Shown one piece after another: positions 8,952 to 16,834 of a stretch of 64,000 bases of DNA (position 1 is its first letter; each line of letters starts with the position of its first letter). The stretch lies in assembly GCA_937998875.1 (NCBI GenBank), contig CALLBO010000006.1, forward strand, positions 1 to 64,000, given 5' to 3'. The stretch is from an uncultured Granulosicoccaceae bacterium. GTDB lineage: Bacteria > Pseudomonadota > Gammaproteobacteria > Granulosicoccales > Granulosicoccaceae. The translations under genes were made by a program, and so were the position numbers. The notes under the pieces were generated by a model, which had not been told where the DNA came from, ran no database searches, and saw nothing but the letters and a program-made list of their open reading frames with translations.

Positions 8952-9455
8952 TCACAAAAGCTTTTGCATCAGTACCGAGTCCACCCATGTGCCATGTTTG
9001 TAGCCAGCTTCTTTCAAGGTACCGACCATCGCAAAGCCCAGTGATTGATGAAGCGCGATAGAACCTTCGTTGTCACTGTCGCCTATAACGGCAATGATGG
9101 AATGCCATGGATCATCCTTGCAGGTGTCAATCAACGCCGCCAGCAATTTCTTCCCGACACCGTTGCCTCTTGCTGAGGATGCCACATACACAGAATTCTC
9201 CAGTGTATGTTTGTAGGCAGGGCGGGTCCGATAGGGTCCTACGTATGCGTAGCCTACAACCTGATCGTCAATGGTGGCCACCAGATACGGAAACCCCGCC
9301 TTGAGAATACTGCGGCGACGATTTGCCATGGTGGCAGGGTCAGGAGGCTCAACTTCGAATGACGCCAGTCCGGACAGAACTTCCTGCGCGTATATCGTCG
9401 TGATGCAGTCGATGTCGGCGTCCAGTGAGTTTCTGATAGTGGTTTTACTACTCAT
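8952..9455 (-). CDS. GNAT N-acetyltransferase, phosphinothricin acetyltransferase-like
   Basis: This is a 167-aa acetyl-CoA-dependent N-acetyltransferase. The early IYAQEVLSGLASFE segment and YVGPYRTRPAYKHTLENSVYV are characteristic of the Pat/Bar (phosphinothricin or methionine sulfoximine) subgroup. The acetyl-CoA loop is seen as ARGNGVGKKLL and the C-terminal strand as ALHQSLGFAMVG. Length and motif order fit. The natural substrate of chromosomal members is usually an amino-acid analogue or unknown. It is a single gene on the minus strand with gaps on both sides. Confidence 0.88.
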   Translation of the reverse strand: MSSKTTIRNSLDADIDCITTIYAQEVLSGLASFEVEPPDPATMANRRRSILKAGFPYLVATIDDQVVGYAYVGPYRTRPAYKHTLENSVYVASSARGNGVGKKLLAALIDTCKDDPWHSIIAVIGDSDNEGSIALHQSLGFAMVGTLKEAGYKHGTWVDSVLMQKLL

Positions 9456-9860
9456 CTGTGAGTTCCCGGTTTTGTCCGTTTTGCGTGTGTGTTTTCCAGC
9501 AATTGGGTGGGTATTGCGCAGATCAGAGTCGGTAATTCTCTAGGCTCAGAATCGGAATCTCGCTCAATTTGCAGCACCATTCCACATGCGGGTTCTTGGC
9601 ACAATGTGTGTGTCTTGGTTCGACAGGAGAGGCAATATTGGCCGCACTGTTTTCATCCTGTTGTGCCGGCATCCCCGTCGCCGACTTGTGGATTAATGTA
9701 AACCATTCCAATGTGATGTCGGGATCGCTTATCAATCGGGTTCGGGTCTGTCATCCTTGTAGCAACACAGGCATCGACTTTATGCAGTAGCGGGCTGTAA
9801 GTGTAATACCGGAAACAGCAACAACAGAGTTTGCCAGCAAGCAAGAAGATAATCATAAAA
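9456..9860. other. Intergenic region between divergent genes, no supported gene
   Basis: This stretch separates the start of the GNAT gene (minus) from the start of the RCC1 gene (plus), so it should carry the promoters of both; I cannot place them securely. A 70-codon minus-strand frame (9523-9735, TTG start, no ribosome site) encodes an unremarkable peptide with a CAKNPHVEWCC segment. I regard it as doubtful. Confidence 0.4.
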
Positions 9861-10352
9861 ATGCCTGATACCACTTTAGATAACGTTGTATACATAGCCA
9901 CCGGCGGAAGTCACTGTCTGGGTCTCCAGCAAAACGGCAATGTCGTGGCGTGGGGATGTAATGCGTACAAACAATCTACCGTGCCTGATGCGGCACGGAA
10001 TATCACCGCTATCAGCGCTGGCCATCGTCATAGTCTGGCACTGACCAGCACGGGCAATGTAGTGGCGTGGGGCAATGACCGTTACGGGCAGATCTCTGTG
10101 CCCGAAAGGCTCGGTGATGTCGTCATGATTACTGCCGGTCGGCACCATAATGTTGCGTTGCGCAGCAATGGCACAGTGTGCGCTTGGGGTAACAACAAAT
10201 TCAGCCAATGTGATGTGCCGGAAAACCTCGTAAACGCAGTCAATGTTTCAGCAGGGCCCTACTACAGTGTAGCGCTGAAAAGTGATGGCAGTGTTGTGGT
10301 CTGGGGTAGCACCCACGAGTTTTCTGCTCGCAGAACCACGGCTCGCGCCTAA
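9861..10352 (+). CDS. Short RCC1-repeat protein
   Basis: This 163-aa protein consists almost wholly of RCC1-type beta-propeller repeats of about 38 residues. Units such as ISAGHRHSLALTSTGNVVAWG and the matching ITAGRHHNVALRSNGTVCAWG are easily aligned, giving about three full repeats and a partial fourth. RCC1 propellers usually have seven blades. This one is half of that and ends abruptly (WGSTHEFSARRTTARA), so it is either a truncated gene or assembles from more than one chain. There is no signal peptide. ATG 9861 is preferred over an upstream TTG at 9831, although its AGAAG ribosome site is weak. The function is unknown. Confidence 0.75.
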   Translation: MPDTTLDNVVYIATGGSHCLGLQQNGNVVAWGCNAYKQSTVPDAARNITAISAGHRHSLALTSTGNVVAWGNDRYGQISVPERLGDVVMITAGRHHNVALRSNGTVCAWGNNKFSQCDVPENLVNAVNVSAGPYYSVALKSDGSVVVWGSTHEFSARRTTARA

Positions 10353-10380
10353 ACATAAAGCAGAGAAGCTTAGAGCGAGG

Positions 10381-10454
10381 CACTCTCCCCTCGGGAGGGT
10401 CGAGCTAAACCCTGATTTGGAGCGCTTCTGCAACACCCTCCCGAGGGGAGGGTG
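10381..10454. repeat. 20-bp inverted repeat between convergent genes
   Basis: Bases 10381-10400 are the reverse complement of 10435-10454 except for one position, with a 34-nt spacer. Each arm also contains a small hairpin of its own (CTCCC with GGGAG). There is no T tract, so it is not a classical intrinsic terminator. It resembles a REP/BIME-like unit or a bidirectional transcription barrier between the RCC1 gene and the OmpA coiled-coil gene. Confidence 0.75.
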
Positions 10455-10465
10455 TGTACCAGGAC

Positions 10466-12988
10466 TTATTCAGCACTTGCAACGGTGTCATCCATTGGCA
10501 CCAGTGAAATTTCAACGCGGCGATTCTGCTGTCGCCCTTCCGGGGTTTCGTTGTCAGCAATCGGCTGTGTTGCGCCAAGGCCGCTCACGGTCATGCGCTC
10601 CGGGCCAATTCCCGCCTCGTCGGCAAAAAAGTCAGCAGTGGCGAGTGCCCGGGCCATCGACAAACCCCAGTTGTCTTTAAAGCGCTCAGCCAGTACCGGG
10701 CCAAGCGGTAGGTTGTCTGAGTGGCCGTTGATCATGATGCGGCGATCACTGGCAAGCTCGAAGGTTGTTGCCAGATCACTTAAAACCTGTTGTCCCTCTG
10801 CACTAAGGTTAGAACTACCGGTGCGGAACAACTGGCCTGAGCCCAGGCGTATATTGATGTTGTTGTCATCGCCGACTGCAACTTTCACTTCGGCGTGGCC
10901 AGCGTCCCGCAAAGACTGCTCTATGCTTTCTGCTTGTGCGAGTGCCGCACCTGCCATTGCTTTAAGTTCGTTTTCAATGAGGGTTTTCTCGGCCAGCAAT
11001 GATTCAAGCTCTTGTTGTCTCGCAAGCAGCGCTTCATCCGCCTGACTCATTTCGGCACGCAGTTCGGTGAGCGTTGCCTCCGTGTTTTCGCTATGTGCTC
11101 GGCTCATGGCAAGCAGTGAGCTCAGGGTCTCGGCGTTCTCTTTAAGAGATGCGAGATTTGCGTTGGCCTGTTTGCTCTGATCTTCAGTTTCGAGTAACGC
11201 GGCATTGAGATTTTCCTGCTCTCTGGTGGCATCTTCAAGTGCAGCCTCGAGAGATTCGACGTTTGCCAGCAGCTGTTGGTTCTGCTCGTCAGACGCGCGC
11301 AGATTGTTCTCGGCGGTCTGCAGTTGCGGCTTTATCGTATCGAGCTCTGCTGCAAGGTTGTTGCGATCTTGTTGGCTCTGCTCAATGGTCGAGTTAAGGG
11401 CCGCGACCTGTTGGCTGAATTTTGTTTTGTCAGCTTCTGATTGCTGACCGAGTTCATCTATATTTGCCTGCAGCTTACTTGCCTGTGCATCGGCGGCATC
11501 AAGCTTTTCCTGTAACCCGGTTGCAGCAAGCGCGAGCTCGGCATTTTTTTCATCACTTTGGTTGGCGTAGGCTTTGAGTTCTTCGTTTGCAGAGTTCTGT
11601 TCCTGTAGTTGTAATCCCAGTTCAGTTTTCTCTGCGCTTAACGCAGTAATTTCATTCTGAAGGGTTGCAGCTTCGGCTTTGTAGGTCTGCGTTTGTTCAA
11701 GGTGTGATTTTTCAAGAGTGGTAATTTGCGTGATCAAAGCTTCACGTTTTGCACTAAGCGCTTTGCGAGCCTCTGCCAGATTTGCGATCTGTTCGTCGCG
11801 TGCTGCTACCGTACTGTTTAACTCATCAACTGCGTCGCTTAACTGGTCAACGGTACCGGTTAACTTATCAGCGGCGGCGGCAGATTCAGCTTCTAATGTG
11901 AGCTGCTGTTGCTTGAGTGATTCGATCTCGCTGTTGAGGTCACCTGTCTGGCCGTTTAATGCGGTGATTTCATCCAGATGTTGTTTGTTCAAAGATGCGA
12001 TGGTTGTTTCAAGTTCAACGCGTTGTTGCTCTGAGTCTGCCAAGGCTGACTTCAGACCTTCGATTTCATCGAGCCGTTGCTGTGCCAGCTCTTCGCTGCC
12101 TGCAAGTTGGTTTTTGATGGCGGCAAGCTCGCTTTGCGCGGTGTTGAGGTCTGCCTCAAGTGCTTCTTTTTCTGATTGTAAGCCCTCTACCGATTGTTCG
12201 AGTGTGCTGATTTGTTGTGCCAGCTCTTTCTGTTCTGACTGGAGTTGCTGGTTTTCTATCTCTACTGCGAGCTGTTGGTCGCTGAGCTCGGTATTGGTAG
12301 TTTGAAAATCCTTTAACTTTTGTTGTAGCTCTTCAATTTCATTGGTAAGGCCGACGTAGGATTGTGAGAAATTTTCAAACATCCGCTTGTTTGCTTCAAA
12401 CTGAATCTGCTGATCGTTACTTTCTGCCATAGCACTGAATAGTTCGTCGCGCAATTGATCTCGGTCTGCTGTGATCCGGTCGACTTGTTGGGTTAGTGCA
12501 GCGGCTCGTACTTCAAGCCGCTGCATGGCATCTTGTCGGTTAGCAAGCTCTTGTTTGTATTCATCCACAGTAGCTGTCTGATTCTCTGCATTGGCGAGCA
12601 ACTCGCTGCGCTCTGCCATCAGTTGGCTGACCAGTTGATTGAGGTGTTCTACGTCGCGGCTATAGCAGGCGATGCGTGTTTTGATTGACTCCTGATCCAG
12701 TGCAGTGCTGTCATTCAGGTTTTGACAGGTTTCAATGTCAACTTTGATCGCAGTTGCTGAATTTGACTGGGCGGCGGCGTTGTTGATGCCGAGGTAACCC
12801 AAGGTAGTAATGGCCAGTGTGGTGGCCAGTGTGGTCGCGAGTGATGTGGCCTGCAAAGTGGCCGGAACCTGCCGATGTTTTACTGGCCCTGGCCAATGTG
12901 CGGGCCACTGTTTGGCGGAATGTTCGGTAGCACGTAACCTGTTGTCTACAGCAGTGCGTTTAATGTAGTAGTACTTCAAAGCTTTCAT
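10466..12988 (-). CDS. Large coiled-coil protein with C-terminal OmpA/MotB domain
   Basis: This 840-aa envelope protein has a short cytoplasmic N-terminus and a hydrophobic signal-anchor (about residues 44-66). A region with two cysteines follows (CQNLNDS and ACYSRDV). Residues about 110-690 form a nearly continuous coiled coil rich in Glu, Gln, Leu and Ala. The end (about 700-830) is an OmpA-type peptidoglycan-binding domain with the HSDNLPLGP and GRQQNRRVEISL motifs. Two exact tandem 12-bp units (12812-12835) encode LATTLATT in the anchor. The architecture suggests a fibre tens of nanometres long linking the inner membrane to peptidoglycan. The exact partner is unknown. ATG 12988 is preceded by GGGGGGAG, a good ribosome site. 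Confidence 0.88.
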   Translation of the reverse strand: MKALKYYYIKRTAVDNRLRATEHSAKQWPAHWPGPVKHRQVPATLQATSLATTLATTLAITTLGYLGINNAAAQSNSATAIKVDIETCQNLNDSTALDQESIKTRIACYSRDVEHLNQLVSQLMAERSELLANAENQTATVDEYKQELANRQDAMQRLEVRAAALTQQVDRITADRDQLRDELFSAMAESNDQQIQFEANKRMFENFSQSYVGLTNEIEELQQKLKDFQTTNTELSDQQLAVEIENQQLQSEQKELAQQISTLEQSVEGLQSEKEALEADLNTAQSELAAIKNQLAGSEELAQQRLDEIEGLKSALADSEQQRVELETTIASLNKQHLDEITALNGQTGDLNSEIESLKQQQLTLEAESAAAADKLTGTVDQLSDAVDELNSTVAARDEQIANLAEARKALSAKREALITQITTLEKSHLEQTQTYKAEAATLQNEITALSAEKTELGLQLQEQNSANEELKAYANQSDEKNAELALAATGLQEKLDAADAQASKLQANIDELGQQSEADKTKFSQQVAALNSTIEQSQQDRNNLAAELDTIKPQLQTAENNLRASDEQNQQLLANVESLEAALEDATREQENLNAALLETEDQSKQANANLASLKENAETLSSLLAMSRAHSENTEATLTELRAEMSQADEALLARQQELESLLAEKTLIENELKAMAGAALAQAESIEQSLRDAGHAEVKVAVGDDNNINIRLGSGQLFRTGSSNLSAEGQQVLSDLATTFELASDRRIMINGHSDNLPLGPVLAERFKDNWGLSMARALATADFFADEAGIGPERMTVSGLGATQPIADNETPEGRQQNRRVEISLVPMDDTVASAE

Positions 12989-13312
12989 AGTCTCCCCCCA
13001 GAGTGCGAAAGTGTGAAGATCCCTGTTTATTGCAGGGTTTTACTGCACGCCCACCAGTGTATCTCCTTAGTTGTGAGCCGGATGGCGATCTCTCTGTTGG
13101 TGCGTTGAGGTCTACCAATCACTCAACGAGTATGTACCCAAGTTTTGTCTGTGTAAACTTATAACAGCGACTTGTTATTAAACAAAGGTGAACAAGTTCA
13201 GTTGTTGCGCCGGCACATTTTTTAAAACCACCTGCACCGAACGAGGATGTTACAGACAGCGCATCCTGTTGCGTTCCGGGGCGAGATCCGGCTGCGAGAG
13301 GCAAGTTGCTCG
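12989..13312. other. Intergenic region upstream of the coiled-coil gene
   Basis: About 320 bases lie between the end of argC and the start of the OmpA coiled-coil gene, both on the minus strand. It probably holds the promoter of the latter. I see no convincing coding frame or terminator. Confidence 0.4.
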
Positions 13313-14359
13313 CTAGGGAAACATAGCAACTTGTTCCAGACCGGTTGTCTCGTCAAAGCCTGCCATGATATTAAAATTCTGCAGTGCCTGGCCCGAAGAA
13401 CCTTTCACCAGATTGTCGAGCGCTGCAATTAATATTACCCGGTTAGCAATACGATCATCGTAAGCGTTGAGCATTACCCGGTTTGAACCTCTGACAAACT
13501 GTGTCTGGGGATAAACACCGTCTGGTGAAATATCAACGAACACATCGTTACTATAGAATTCGCGCAACACCTCTCTGCAACGTGCGCTGGTGTTATCGTT
13601 AGTGAGTTTTGCATAACAGGTAACCAGCTCACCACGGCTCATCGGAATGAGGTGTGGTGTGAAATTCACGGTAACCTCAATGCCTGCGGCGACAGAAAGC
13701 TCCTGTTCGATCTCCGGCGCATGGCGATGCTGTGCCACAGCGTATGGTCCCATGCCTTCCCCGGCTTCACTGAACAGCGTATTCTGCTTGAGCGCGCGCC
13801 CGGCGCCGGTAACTCCTGACTTGGCATCGATGATTAAGTCAGTCGGGTCGATAAGACCTGCACTTACCAGCGGCAACAACAGCAGCAGGGTTGCCGTCGG
13901 GTAGCAGCCGGGGCATGCCACTAACCGTGTTTTTGTAATGTCTTCGCGATAGTGCTCTGACAATCCGTAGACGGCAATTTTTTGCAGCTCTGTTGCCCCA
14001 TGCGGATTACCGTAGGTAGCTTCATAGGTATTTTTATCCCGCAGCCTGAAGTCAGCTGACATATCGATGATTTTCAGATGTGCCGGTAGTGTTTTAATGA
14101 CTTTCTGGCTTGTTGCATGCGGCAAACCACAAAACACCGTATCTATTGAGTCCCAGTTAACATCATCATTGGTAACCAATGATGGCAGACCGCAACCCGA
14201 TAAATGCGGGAACACTTCATCCATGGATTTACCGGCATGCGTCGCACCGGTAAGTGCATCGATTGAAATTCCCGGATGCCGAAGTGCCAGACGAATCAGG
14301 TCTGATCCTGTATAGCCGGATGCGCCGACTATCGCGACACGGTTTTTTTTGTTTGTCAT
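13313..14359 (-). CDS. argC: N-acetyl-gamma-glutamyl-phosphate reductase
   Basis: ArgC performs the third step of arginine biosynthesis, the NADPH-dependent reduction of N-acetylglutamyl phosphate to the semialdehyde. The 348-aa protein begins with the Rossmann motif VAIVGASGYTG (8-18). It has the catalytic cysteine at about 152 in ACPGCYPT and the conserved KSGVTGAGR and HRHAPEI segments. The length is that of the type I ArgC family. ATG 14359 is used; an in-frame TTG lies two codons earlier. No other arg gene is adjacent, as in many gammaproteobacteria where argC stands apart. Confidence 0.96.
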   Translation of the reverse strand: MTNKKNRVAIVGASGYTGSDLIRLALRHPGISIDALTGATHAGKSMDEVFPHLSGCGLPSLVTNDDVNWDSIDTVFCGLPHATSQKVIKTLPAHLKIIDMSADFRLRDKNTYEATYGNPHGATELQKIAVYGLSEHYREDITKTRLVACPGCYPTATLLLLLPLVSAGLIDPTDLIIDAKSGVTGAGRALKQNTLFSEAGEGMGPYAVAQHRHAPEIEQELSVAAGIEVTVNFTPHLIPMSRGELVTCYAKLTNDNTSARCREVLREFYSNDVFVDISPDGVYPQTQFVRGSNRVMLNAYDDRIANRVILIAALDNLVKGSSGQALQNFNIMAGFDETTGLEQVAMFP

Positions 14360-14427
14360 TGGCAATCGTACAATTGGAGGTTTTTATATTGTATGGTTGG
14401 GGACGTATACTCCGTGCCGGTATCATG

Positions 14428-14499
14428 GCCTGAACAGCAGCCTGAACAGCAGCCTGAACGGCGGCATGAACAGCAGCCTGAATATCAGCCCGAATCTAC
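14428..14499. repeat. Tandem 12-bp repeat, six units
   Basis: Six head-to-tail copies of a 12-bp unit (consensus GCCTGAACAGCA) occupy the gap between argC and the DUF4864-like gene. The first two copies are identical and the later ones diverge. Because 12 is a multiple of 3, the repeat stays open in several frames, but no frame has a credible start or protein. Copy number could vary between strains. Confidence 0.85.
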
Positions 14500-14524
14500 C
14501 CTGCCACTTACCCGGAAAAAATTC

Positions 14525-15040
14525 TCAGGCCGAATCTCCCGGGTGCGGTACAGCCATTACTGCATCGGTCATCCAGCAGTTTTCGTAAGGAGACTCTGAC
14601 TGGCGCGATAACAGGAATCTATACCAGTACAGCTCACCACCTGGGTCTACAACCCCTGCAATCAGTTCCGCGGTAGAGCCATCATTACGCACGAGCTTAA
14701 TATCAGTACCCTGGTTATTTAGCATTGGCAGATATTGCGGTGAATCAAACAGTTTCGCAAAGCGCGTGACAGGCCCGGTCATCTTACGATTCGCAGGAGA
14801 GGCGAACCTGAATGTCGCGCTGATGCCATCTGCAGAGTTTTGTTTGAGCGCATTAAGCTGGAAGTCAACAACGTCCTTTGGTGTCAGTGTGGGTGAAGGT
14901 TGCAGGTTCAGGGCTTCACTGGCTTGAGCCAACCCGCCGCTGAACAACAACACACACAATAGGGGTAGGCGGGTGAACCACTGAATAATTCCCGCTGAAG
15001 ATTTTGAGGCGAAGTATCGCTTACCTGCTAAATAGATCAT
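14525..15040 (-). CDS. Exported DUF4864-like protein
   Basis: This is a 171-aa periplasmic protein with a long n-region and a signal peptide whose hydrophobic core is LPLLCVLLFSGGLAQA. The mature part starts with a LTPKDVVDFQLNALKQN segment and has FRFASPANRKMTG and a terminal YENCWMTDAVMAV, a pattern I associate with DUF4864 (an SnoaL/NTF2-like fold). It has no recognisable catalytic residues. It is a monocistronic minus-strand gene. The start could be shorter, since the n-region is unusually long. Confidence 0.7.
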   Translation of the reverse strand: MIYLAGKRYFASKSSAGIIQWFTRLPLLCVLLFSGGLAQASEALNLQPSPTLTPKDVVDFQLNALKQNSADGISATFRFASPANRKMTGPVTRFAKLFDSPQYLPMLNNQGTDIKLVRNDGSTAELIAGVVDPGGELYWYRFLLSRQSESPYENCWMTDAVMAVPHPGDSA

Positions 15041-15264
15041 ACGAGCTCCGGGTGGTAATCCGTTATGGCTTTGGCGAGCCTTTGTTTAGTTTGTGGTGCT
15101 ATCTTGCAGCCGAAAAAGTCAATGCAGATAAGTTGGTGTAGTTATGGTTGTACCAGATAGTCGGGTTTCAATAAAGCAGGGAGTGCCTGGATGAGCAACT
15201 TCCGCGGTGTTGCTATGCGCTTATGATGAGCGCAAACTCAGAGCAGTAACCACCGGAACGTCGC

Positions 15265-16485
15265 ATGAGTAAGTCTAAAGCCGCCAGCTGGCGTACCCCG
15301 ACCATCGTTATCGTCGCTGGCTGTCTGATCGCCATGATTGGCTTTGGCGCGCGTTCCACTTTCGGGCTCTATCTCGATCCACTCACAGAAACCCGTGGCT
15401 GGTCGCGTGAGACTTTTTCACTCGCTCTGGCCATTCAGAATTTGATGTGGGGCATCGGTCTGCCGATTGCTGGCGCACTGGCTGATCGATTCGGTGCAGC
15501 AAAAGTCATTTTCGCCGGTGCACTCATCTATGCGGTAGGCATCTACGGCATGTCGGTCACCGAGTCAGCGAGTATGTTTCATATGACTGCCGGTGTGATC
15601 ACGGGTACCGGTGTGGCATTTACTGCATTTTCGCTGGCAATGGCAGCCATGGCCAGAGTGGTTGGTGCGGAACGTCGCTCAATGGTTCTAGGGCTTGGTA
15701 CCGCAGCGGGGTCATTAGGGCAGGTATTGTTCTCGCCAATTAGTCAGGGATTTATTTCCGTGTTCGGCTGGCAACAGGCGCTGTTACTACAAGCAGCGTT
15801 TGTTTTGTTTTTGATTCCGCTGGCACTGCTGCTGCCCTCAGCGGGTAATGCCGCTGAACGCGCTGGTGATCAGCAGAGTTTAACTGGGGCGTTGTCTGAA
15901 GCATTCGGGCATCGTGGCTTTGTGTTGCTAACACTCGGCTTTTTTGTCTGTGGTTTTCATGTGGCGTTTATCACTGTGCACTTTCCCTCCTATATAAAGG
16001 ATGTCGGGCTTGCAGCTCATGTCGGTGCGTGGTCGCTGGCGATTATTGGTTTGTTTAATATCGCCGGTTCTTTTTTATCCGGCATGGCGGGTCAGCGGTA
16101 CAGTAAAAAGTCCGGTTTAAGTTTTATTTATTTTGCACGAGCCATTGTGATTACTGCCTTGCTGTTGTCGCCCAAGACGGAGTTGGTAATCTATTTGTTT
16201 TCAGCGGTCATGGGATTGCTGTGGTTGTCTACCGTACCGTTAACCACTGGCATTGTGGCTCAGGTGTTTGGGGTTCGGTATCTGGCGACGTTATTCGGGG
16301 TGGTCTTTCTAAGTCATCAGATTGGCAGTTTTCTGGGTGTCTGGCTGGGTGGTCGTTTATATGATGCCACCGGGTCCTATGATGGTATGTGGTGGGCGGG
16401 GGTGTTTTTTGGAATTGTTGCTGCTATTGTTCACTGGCCTATTAACGAAAGGCCGCTTGCGCGCTTACAAGGCAGCGCAGCTTAA
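15265..16485 (+). CDS. Major facilitator superfamily transporter
   Basis: This is a 406-aa inner-membrane secondary transporter with twelve predicted helices. Motif A-like residues are seen after helix 2 (GALADRFGAAKV). The early GFGARSTFGLYLDPLTE and RGWSRETFSLALAIQNLMWG segments match MFS members of the monocarboxylate/oxalate-formate type. The substrate cannot be assigned. It stands alone on the plus strand, about 350 bases before the ABC exporter gene. Confidence 0.9.
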   Translation: MSKSKAASWRTPTIVIVAGCLIAMIGFGARSTFGLYLDPLTETRGWSRETFSLALAIQNLMWGIGLPIAGALADRFGAAKVIFAGALIYAVGIYGMSVTESASMFHMTAGVITGTGVAFTAFSLAMAAMARVVGAERRSMVLGLGTAAGSLGQVLFSPISQGFISVFGWQQALLLQAAFVLFLIPLALLLPSAGNAAERAGDQQSLTGALSEAFGHRGFVLLTLGFFVCGFHVAFITVHFPSYIKDVGLAAHVGAWSLAIIGLFNIAGSFLSGMAGQRYSKKSGLSFIYFARAIVITALLLSPKTELVIYLFSAVMGLLWLSTVPLTTGIVAQVFGVRYLATLFGVVFLSHQIGSFLGVWLGGRLYDATGSYDGMWWAGVFFGIVAAIVHWPINERPLARLQGSAA

Positions 16486-16834
16486 CTTAATTTTACACCA
16501 GGCAACCACGGCGTGATCCGGCGTGAGAGCCAAAAGAACAGGGTTTACTCAACCCGGTAAGGGAACAGCGTAGTGCACCACTCAAATGGTATAAATGGGT
16601 CTATTGATAAAAGCGCTTTATTTTTATCTGTAATTCGCAGGGCTTACTTTTTTCTAGCAGATGATAGAGTGCGTTTGGAACGCAAGGCGCTTTTACCAAT
16701 CGCTCCTGCGAGAGCCCACCACTTCACCCACGCCTCAGTGATAAGAACATGGGGTCTCGAACAAGGGCCAACCATTCCCTGCGAGCTTCGCACTGGTTTG
16801 GGCCAAATGACAAACTCTCATTCATACAATTTGA
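16486..16834. other. Intergenic region before the ABC exporter gene
   Basis: About 350 bases without a supported gene. A frame at 16573-16851 is open but its peptide looks random and it runs into the exporter gene in another frame. The region likely holds the exporter promoter. No clear ribosome site precedes ATG 16835. Confidence 0.4.

Noticed and set aside
11718..12305. 195-codon plus-strand frame antisense to the coiled-coil gene
   Set aside because: It is a Ser/Cys/Ala-rich mirror of the repetitive coiled-coil codons, without domain or ribosome site.
14393..14599. Frame encoding a QPEQ-repeat peptide
   Set aside because: It is open only because the 12-bp repeat has no stop in that frame; there is no ribosome site, and it overlaps the end of the DUF4864-like gene.
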